In this document: piece by piece, positions 56,760-64,000 of the stretch
Layout of the letters: each line of letters opens with the position of its first letter
How positions within the stretch are numbered: position 1 is the first letter of the stretch
Assembly: GCA_963969595.1 (NCBI GenBank)
Contig: OZ018409.1
Location: forward strand, 20,740,975 to 20,804,974
Source: Neckera pumila
Taxonomy: Eukaryota; Streptophyta; Bryopsida; Hypnales; Neckeraceae
Direction: 5' to 3'
DNA: 64,000 bases
The notes under the pieces: generated by a model
Seen by the model: the letters and a program-made list of their open reading frames with translations, nothing else
The model's database searches: none
What the model was told of the DNA's origin: nothing
Position numbers and translations under genes: made by a program

Positions 56760-59700
56760 TCAGTATTTACTGACCATCCAAGTAGGACATGCATTGACTT
56801 TTGTCGATTCCAATCCTTCAAATCGTTCCAACCTCTGAGAATTGTTAAACTCACTACTGTAGCACGTGCATTCTGGAATGGGGTAGGACATGAACAAGTT
56901 TGACTTCTTATTTGGTGAGGCATCTTCTGGTCTAATAAGAAATTCTACTAGCAATCTCCTCATTGAAAGTCTCCAAAAACTCACATTGTGAGGTTGTTCA
57001 TGAGGGTATTCGTCCAAGAGTGCCACTAGTGTTGATCTGCAATGTGAAGGCGATGAACTATTCAAATTGCTACAATGCTAGCATCATCGATAGAAAATGA
57101 TTTTTAAAATTAGTAACCTTATTTTCCTTGAAAAATTATACTAAATTGTGTTTAAACATTTGAAGCAGGATAATGAAGCAACCTTAGTATGCTTAGCATG
57201 CAAGTTGCATAGAACAAGTTGGTTTGCAGAATAACTATCACAAACTTTGTAGTTTCCGGGAGAAATAAGGTTGTGAATTTAACTCTCAAAGCTATGGAAT
57301 TAAAGGCCACACAAAAGGATTGCCTAAGTAGTGAAAACTAGTTTCTAGTCTTGCCCAACCTCTTTATTTCACTTGATAATTATTAGGAAAAGGTGTATTG
57401 GAGGTATCAGTAAACTACAATATATATCTTGAAAACAAAACATAGTTCAAAATTTTGTTTGTTGAAAGAAGTAACTAACTCGGTGTAACAACAATCTTAA
57501 GCGTGTATTCTTATACCTCTTAATTACTAAAAGACCAAAAAGTTCAAATCAAGCACATGATTCTCTTAGCAATTCTTCACAAAATTTGGTGATGAAAAAT
57601 TTGACTCCATATTTCTCCAATTTTTCATATTATAGTCAATCAGAATAAAATCATGAATCCTTGGTCATTGACATACCTTGGGCATTGGTAAGACAACGAA
57701 AAAGGTGATATTTGAAAAGGTGATATTAATGCTTAAAATACAGTGCATGAAATTGCATATTAAATTTTGTGAAAGAAGTGATTTTGTTAGTGAAGTAAGA
57801 TATATATTGTTTTGTACCATACCAAGTGATTAGAGTTGACAAAACATATTTTTAAAATAGAATACAATTTTTGGGATATGTTTTTTCCAAAAAAAGTGTA
57901 TGAAAAAAAACAAATCTTTTTATTTTTAGGCACCTATTGAATTACAAATGCCAACTTTATTAATTATTGGCAGAGAATGTTGAATTGACCATTGGGTAGG
58001 GTGATACACTCACGCAATTTTTAGAGTTCTTTATAAGAATTTAAAGGCAATACAAGAGAGAAAAATACCTACAGTACCTGTTAGGACGAAAAGTCTTCAA
58101 AGAAGCGGATTGATAAAGACGATGGCCCGTGATCAAGCTGGCAATGTTAGGAAGCCCATGTCGGTCCTTATCAAATGCAGGAAAATAAGCATTCGCTTTT
58201 AGAGAAACGATGTAGTCCAGAGCTGCAAGTAGAAGCGGGATGTCTTGCGCTTCTTCTCCTTCCACAGGAGTCCTTGCAAAATAATCTTCAGTATGCGATT
58301 CACAATCCCCAACCGTCCTCCACCAACCTTTACGAGAGGTTTTGACAAATGGCCCATGCTTCCTCCTCCAAAAGAGAAACTTCTTCAAGGTATTTGCAAA
58401 CGCTCTACCATATGTGTCTGTTAGTCACAAAATCAGTATTTTTCGTCAAGATGTCACACAGGACGTAATATCACTCTTAACCACTGGCAACATGTCAAAT
58501 GAGACTTCAAAATTAGGGAATACGAGTTTGAATTAAATTTGTAAGAAACTAACAGGCATGTAAGGTACCTGGTATCTTATTGTGCATCTTTTTTGGTTGT
58601 AATACAACACGTTCTTGCACTGTGCTCATAGTGAAGTAATCCTCCAAGTTGGCATACATGCTCCTCAAATGGAGCAGAAGCCGTTGTCCACCTGTGATTT
58701 CCGTCCCAGTCAAATAAATACGAGTACTGTTGCAAAATCCATAAGATTCTAATAGAAGACCCATCTGCACCACAAAGCTCATTTTTTCAATGGGGGGAGT
58801 CACAATTGTGCGCTCTCTCCTTTCCCATCTCGTTGAGTGGAAGATGTGGTCTCCCAAAGAGTCTTTCGATGTGTTTAGCACTTGCAACAAGTTGGTTGAA
58901 ATCCAATTCAAGAAGCATTAGAGAAAAGAATGGAAGTCAAAGAAGTTTGCATAGAGAATGATGCCCCGAATCTGATTTCATCTAAGGGTAAAAAAATCAC
59001 ATTATCTGGAGGAGTTACTGTATACCATACTTCTGCAGGCATGAGAGGACAGAGCCCCCTGTGGCGCTGCTTCTGAGAATCGATTTGAAGCTCACCCACT
59101 CCCTTTCCACTAGTTAAAAAATGGTTTCTCTGCAACTGTATGCTCTCTGTCTGGAGATCCTGAAGCACCTCATCCAGAGAAAAATGAGAACCTTTTGGAA
59201 AAATCCATCAATTTATGAAACTATTGAGCATGAACATGATTATCCCTGGAGGTGACTACTTTGTTGACAAGTGCTTGCATGAAGAGGAAGAGGACGAGAA
59301 AGAGGAAAATAAGTTAAAAATGGCAAGACCGACCGCACTTGAAAGAGCTCAGCACAGCCGTGATGTGCGAGAACATCTCTTTCCAAGCCCAAGTGAACCA
59401 CCACATATGGTCGACCGTGGGCCTCCAACCTGTTCTCATGTAATAAAATCCAAACTTGGGAGTTCAGATACCCCAATATCAGACATCAAAGCACATCCAA
59501 TGACAAAGATCATGATAAGAAGAGAAAAAAAAATGCATGATTAACTTTGATAATTACTAAGAGGGAAATTCGTGATGTTGCAAACTTGGCAACTTCGTTA
59601 GCCAAACCACTATGAAATACCCTGAAGAGAGATTTATTTCCGCACTGGAATGTACCTCCTCACAAGCTGATCTCCTAAATCCTGAATTTCTCTCCGAAAA

Positions 59701-62700
59701 CGAAGAACTTGAAATGCCACCCTGCATCGTAAACGCTGGTATTCAACGAGCTCTGGTGGCAGTAAGCTCTGCTTAAACCAACCATATCCCCCCCATGAGA
59801 AAAAAATAATTGCTACGAAGGTACAAGGGGCTTTGTAGCTTATTTCACACTCTAGTTGTGCTATAGATGTAACTAGTATTTTCCATTGTAGAGACTAGGG
59901 CTCAGTTTTCAGTCGTAAAAACACTCTACATAAGAACCTACGAAAAAATGTAGCCTCCCGAGTAGCTTGTGTTGACTCCTTCCCTTAGGTTTAAAGCAAA
60001 TAGAGCAAGGAATGCAACTTCAAGTTACAACATATTCTAACATGAAAATGTGTTATCCAACAGCAAACAAGGGAATGCATTCTCCAACAATAGAAGCAAG
60101 ATCACGATAACAAATGTTGGAGCTAATTCAACACGTCCAATTCAACTCTCTCTAATTACACTATCTCATGGGAACAAGTGGGCTTTTAAGTGCACTTTAA
60201 CTACATGTGGAAGTTGTGCAATTAGACTTGTGCACAACATGAGAGATTCTTGGGGTATATAAGAAATGAGTAATTGAAAAGGGTTGAGTGTACCTGCAAA
60301 CCTCCTCCATCTGAAAAGACAAGCCCACAAGCTCCATGGGCTGCCAAAGCTGGAAGAACCTTGTCCAAATAATACCAAACAGAAGAAAATCTAGTAGGTG
60401 TCTTCACAGGTTGCTTTTGCAAACGGGCCCTTGAGCGAAACTTCTTGGGCAAGTGCTTCACTACCCGCACATCACCCTTCAATGCAGTGATGAAATGGTT
60501 CTCATCATAAAGGTAGTTAAAGCCTTCAACCTTGGAGTTGCTGGAAACCTCAAGACACCCACCCAAAACTCCACCCATGAAATGTGTGATCACAGGTGAA
60601 CAAAAATTAAATAAATAAAATTCAAATCATCACAAGAGTTTTCAAATTAGAACCAAAGGGGAGTTGCATTAGATACTAGTGCATTCTAAACTTCATCTCT
60701 ATTCCTTGGCACAAATTCGTGAATTAGGTGACAAGCTCTAGTGCATATACCGTCCAAACTTCTTTGACTCCAATTCTTTGTCTGCAATACTCAATGAATT
60801 GGATAATTTGTTGAAAGTGTTAATTGGAGGAATCCAAAGAGTCTACTTTGTTATGTCCCCCCTTCATTGTAATCAAGGAATGGAAGTGTAAATAACCATG
60901 ATTCCCCTAAGACTTACTAAGGACAACTTTAGATTATTTAGGTTGAAGTCCTAAGCTAAAGTCTCCAATTCCCTTCAAAAGAGAGCTTGAAACCTTGTTG
61001 TCACAAATATTCTAGCATACCACATGGGAATCTCGTGAAAGTCACCTCTTCACCTCCTCATGCTTGCTCTTGTTTACGTGGACTAGTGTAATTCAACATC
61101 GAACAAAATAAGGAAGAACAGATAAAAATGATTTTGGACTTGTGTAGGATTTATTGTAATATCAAGCTTGTTGGTGCAACCTGTGCAATTTGAAGTGACC
61201 CTAAATGCATGCAAGTGCACCACAGAGTTCGTATTCAATTCATAAAAAACAACTTACCCGCCACCTTTCACAGATGCAGTGCCTTGAATCTTGGGTAAGA
61301 CAATGGTGGCATTAAGTAGTCTGGCGATCACTACAAAATCACATACCTGAGCAAAGAGCCACCCACATCCACTACTAGCATAATTGATCCTCGAGTGCCA
61401 AAATGACCAAAAGTAATTGCTTCTGTAGTAGAATAAGTCAATAAGGAAGGAAACAGATGTATCAACAAAATACAGAAATCATGTTCTAAAATTTTGGACA
61501 TAGAAACCTGTTTTCGGAAGTTACTGTAATCAATTATCAGCTTCCGAAACGGGCTTAGTAATTTGGACATCCAGGGGTAAAGAAAGGGATATTATGAAAA
61601 TTATGAATTCAAAGCAATTTTCCAGATTCAATGAGAATTTTAGAGTGAGAGACTCAGGCGTAAAGAAAAGGATTGTATGGAAATTATAAATTTCAAAGCA
61701 ATTTTCCAGGTTCAACTGGAGTTTTGGAGTGAGAGACTCACAGCAGCATGAATTTCATGCAACTCGCCTTTGATGGTGGCAAACAGGAAGCCATTGCCGG
61801 GAAACATTGGTGCTGCAAGCACACCCACGCTCATTCTTTAGGACATTCGCAATGACAATTATTACCGATATGATTTTCTGCGTAATAAAGTTTTCATGAT
61901 TATGACATCATTCTGAAGCCATTGAAGCACCGCATCCTTTGCCAGTGTAGAACCTGAACAATGATTCCAGAGCCACTCAAGTGATCGAAACTTATAACTT
62001 TACTGTATTCTACTCCGTATTATACAACTCTCAGCCTTCCAATAGTTATAACTTTATAAAAAATGAAAAAATGCGCATCATGGCCAATTCTAAGGTATCA
62101 CAAGGCCTCTTGGGAAGAATGTTACGATACTTGTACGAACACTCCGATTCGGACGAAGGACATAACATTCGCTGGTCGTAGAAAGGGTGAGGCTTTGGAA
62201 TGAACACAAAGCACAATGCGAACAAGAGTAATTGCAATAGGTCCAAGACTATGGATAATGACTGTTGCGTTACCAACGGCTCGTCACTCATTGCCTATTA
62301 CCATTCGTCCTCTTCTTACTCATTCTAATTCCCAGGTACTAAGGTGCTCCAGTCTAAAGAATGCTCACAACATACGGCACCATGATATTCTACAATCCAA
62401 ATTCAAGAACTCATCCAGAATACCAAAACAGCAACCTCGAACTTACCAAAATTTGAACCCAACACGTCACTATGCATGCACCCCAAGATTGTGAAGCAAC
62501 AGAAGCCTACCCCGATAAGAGTCGTCACGAGGAGCAGCATACGGAAGCAGCTGACGCCACAGTCGCACGGGACTCCACACTCTGTCACACTGCAAACCCT
62601 GCTGCTGCTGCAACTCCTGCACATCACCAAAACGACTCATACTCATAAAATACCATGCTTCGCCAAAATCATACATAACATTCTCGAATGGGAAAGCCAG

Positions 62701-62766
62701 GGGTCCTTCACCGGTAGCACTGTACCAAGAATATGCGGAGGCTCCAGCGCCGGAATGACCCTCCAT
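56760..62766 (-). CDS. Plant O-fucosyltransferase family (GT106), FRIABLE1-like, 10 exons
   Basis: Members of this family are predicted Golgi glycosyltransferases; FRIABLE1 of Arabidopsis is needed for pectin-dependent cell adhesion. Exons: 62511-62766, 61742-61812, 61258-61346, 60294-60540, 59656-59768, 59339-59429, 59031-59159, 58569-58764, 58078-58402, 56760-57036. All have GT-AG borders and total 597 residues. Conserved stretches include NGFLFATIKGELHEI (FRIABLE1-type start of the domain), VIARLLNATIVLPKIQ, YDENHFITALKGDVRVVKH, YQRLRCRVAFQVLRFRREI, LAHHGCAELFQ, GLCPLMPAEMGLLLESYG, FDKDRHGLPNIASLITGHRL and YPIPECTCYSS. The start is an ATG with an in-frame TGA four codons upstream. No N-terminal membrane anchor is visible, although family members usually have one. 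Exon 9 carries a basic insert (KKFLFWRRKHGPF) near its start whose acceptor is less certain than the others. Confidence 0.9.
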
Positions 62767-62795
62767 GCTTACCCTAATTCACATAGAGAAAACGA

Positions 62796-63090
62796 GATGC
62801 GAAAAACCCTAAGCATCTCTGCTTCCACGTTACGCAACACTCGTGCGCTAGGAAGGGTCTCGGCTTCAATTCAGCGTCCCCGGCAATTCTTTTCTACTCT
62901 AAACCAGAACACCATTCTGCTGAAACAGTCTTTTCTCATCTCATCCTCATTCTCACTGAGTGTATCTCCCTTCGAAGTACCAACTCGAAAACTCGAAATC
63001 TTGTCGAAATTAACAGCCATTACGCCCTCACAGATCACTGCCATGGCTCTACATTTACCAATTCATCGAAGTCATAAGCCACATTCCTAA
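62796..63090 (+). CDS. Hypothetical small protein, 97 residues, possibly organelle-targeted
   Basis: The frame begins with an ATG 29 bases from the start codon of the divergent O-fucosyltransferase. The N-terminus MRKTLSISASTLRNTRALGR is rich in Arg, Ser and Thr with no acidic residue, as in mitochondrial presequences, and continues to RPRQFFS, a possible cleavage context. The remainder (PFEVPTRKLEILSKLTAI and onward) matches nothing I recognise. The frame also extends open upstream on the antisense side of the neighbouring exon, which lowers confidence. It could be a real small gene sharing a two-way promoter or merely a chance frame. Confidence 0.3.
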
Positions 63091-63490
63091 CCTAAACGAT
63101 GATTAAGCATCTCAACGACCACAACGAGTGCCGATCGTCTTCCAGTGTCAGCAGAAACGAGAAAAAAAAAATATTCTCGTTACTCGATTTCTTGTTCTGT
63201 AATAATTTGGAACTTTTTCAATGTTCAGCTTAAGAACAGACTCTTTCAAAATAGAACCGACAGTCTCTCAAAATACAGTCACCAGAGTCTTTCAAAATAG
63301 AATCTTCAAAAAAAGGCTATCCAAGGCAATTAAAATCGCGAGAAAATGAATAAATCAGAAGTTCTTTTTTCACGTAACAATCCGGGATCACTGCTATGGC
63401 TCTACGTTACGATTTTCATCGGTGTCATAAGCCACCGAACATGATGAAGCATCCCTCCAACGTACCACAACGAGAGCCGATCGTCTTCGG
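63030..63490. repeat. Imperfect direct repeat, two copies about 355 bases apart
   Basis: Copy 1 (about 63030-63140) and copy 2 (about 63385-63490) share GATCACTGC(C/T)ATGGCTCTAC, GTCATAAGCCAC, ATGATTAAGCATC-like AACATGATGAAGCATCC and GCCGATCGTCTTC, in the same order. Copy 1 overlaps the end of the small plus-strand reading frame. Confidence 0.7.
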
Positions 63491-63815
63491 CTTCCAAATC
63501 GAGCATATCGTAAAGAATTGCAGCCATTTTTCTTATCGATTACTAGATAATCTCACATTCATCTCAAATCATGTGGAAGGACAACCGTTACGATGATCGC
63601 TAAATTAAATTCAGCATTCGAAGTACTCTACAGACGGTATGGGCAAGCTTGCATTCAAGATGTTCTACACTGCAAGGAGTCTTGATTCATGGCAAGCAAA
63701 GGTTCCCCTGCCTTGAAGTTCAAGAATGTTGTGTAGCTCCAAACCTAAGACTCCTTCGATCGCATCCCTTTGTCAGGTTCTTGAACCTTCGCCATTGTAA
63801 CGAATATGGAGATGA

Positions 63816-64000
63816 TCAAGAAAATCGCAATGGCTTCACCAGTTCCCCTCGTATCTTCCTGAGAATAGCAAACATTCGAGAATGCAGACTTCTCGTTACC
63901 TGGTCACTCTCCGCCTCGGGAAGCAGGAAGCTGACGGAGCTTGGCATCTGCTGATGGCTTTGGGATCTGACGCTGCTGGGGTCGTGATAATTGCGGAAGA
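63816..64000 (-). CDS. Possible C-terminal exon of a fifth minus-strand gene, cut by the edge
   Basis: A minus-strand frame is open from the window edge to a TGA at 63816-63818 and includes SSVSFLLPEAESDQ. A possible alternative is a 41-base intron (donor after CCAG at 63900, acceptor at 63858) leading to a frame with a membrane-like AIAIFLIISIFVTM, ending at 63745; so short an intron is doubtful. GC content is gene-like. The product is not recognised. Confidence 0.3.
   Translation of the reverse strand, partial: FRNYHDPSSVRSQSHQQMPSSVSFLLPEAESDQVTRSLHSRMFAILRKIRGELVKPLRFS

Noticed and set aside
61347..61422. Frame reading SNYFWSFWHSRINYASS joined to the carotenoid-unrelated VVIARLLNAT exon of the fucosyltransferase
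   Set aside because: It fits the family poorly. Splicing from HEIHAA at 61742 to VCDFVV at 61346 keeps the frame and restores the conserved NGFLF...HEI block, so this stretch is intron.
62476..62795. Plus-strand open frame extending upstream of 62796 as one 204-codon protein
   Set aside because: This part is antisense to the first exon of the fucosyltransferase, whose frame is supported by splicing and by total-length consistency; only the portion from the ATG at 62796 is considered.
63745..63900. Two-exon ending of the right-edge gene with a membrane segment AIAIFLIISIFVTM
   Set aside because: It needs an intron of only 41 bases, far below the other introns here (about 85 bases and up); it is kept only as an alternative.
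1..64000. CRISPR arrays, operons, bacterial promoters or ribosome binding sites
   Set aside because: The genes have spliceosomal introns and plant homologues; the repeats are transposons and microsatellites, and none shows regular spacer units.

Overview
This window is nuclear DNA of a green plant (streptophyte). Four multi-exon genes can be read through GT-AG introns, all on the minus strand. Three have clear plant-type homologues: a condensin CAP-G subunit, a plastid di-iron beta-carotene hydroxylase and a FRIABLE1-like O-fucosyltransferase. The fourth resembles a plant-conserved family of unknown function. The spacers are very AT-rich and packed with plant-style DNA transposon remains (Stowaway, CACTA-type, plant mariner). 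The species cannot be fixed from the sequence; a non-seed land plant is only a guess. Family names rest on reading the translations, since no search was possible.

Layout. 1-2545: AT-rich transposon remains. 2550-7306: a decayed, truncated copy of the CAP-G locus, interrupted by an intact Tc1-type transposon (3177-4876). 7467-10273: a two-exon gene of unknown function. 10410-19725: stacked AT-rich repeats, MITEs and short inverted-repeat elements flanked by TTAA. 19810-27872: the intact 17-exon CAP-G gene and its 3' flank. 27873-37169: spacers with several inverted-repeat elements and a dead plant-mariner transposase. 37170-39206: the 7-exon beta-carotene hydroxylase. 39207-56686: AT-rich DNA with nested transposons, foldback sequences and two GC-richer islands of unknown nature. 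56760-62766: the 10-exon O-fucosyltransferase. A small plus-strand reading frame starts 29 bases upstream of it, and the edge of a possible fifth minus-strand gene lies at the right end.

How the parts relate. The genes serve unrelated jobs (chromosome condensation, carotenoid hydroxylation, probable Golgi glycosylation, one unknown), so no operon-like logic applies. The informative structure is the mobile DNA. A block of about 4.8 kb containing the 3' half of CAP-G was duplicated as a direct repeat about 17 kb away, lost exons 13-17 and gained a frameshift. It then received a DD34E Tc1 element, while the other copy keeps the matching unoccupied site. Nested insertions elsewhere (a LINE tail in one TTAA element, a Stowaway in another) give further relative dates. 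The best leads for something new are the DD34E element, the TTAA-flanked families and the long foldback sequences.

Exon ends were set by hand from splice consensus and reading-frame continuity. The three gene models with a recognised start add up to whole codons (1224, 337 and 597 residues). Identity figures are estimates by eye.
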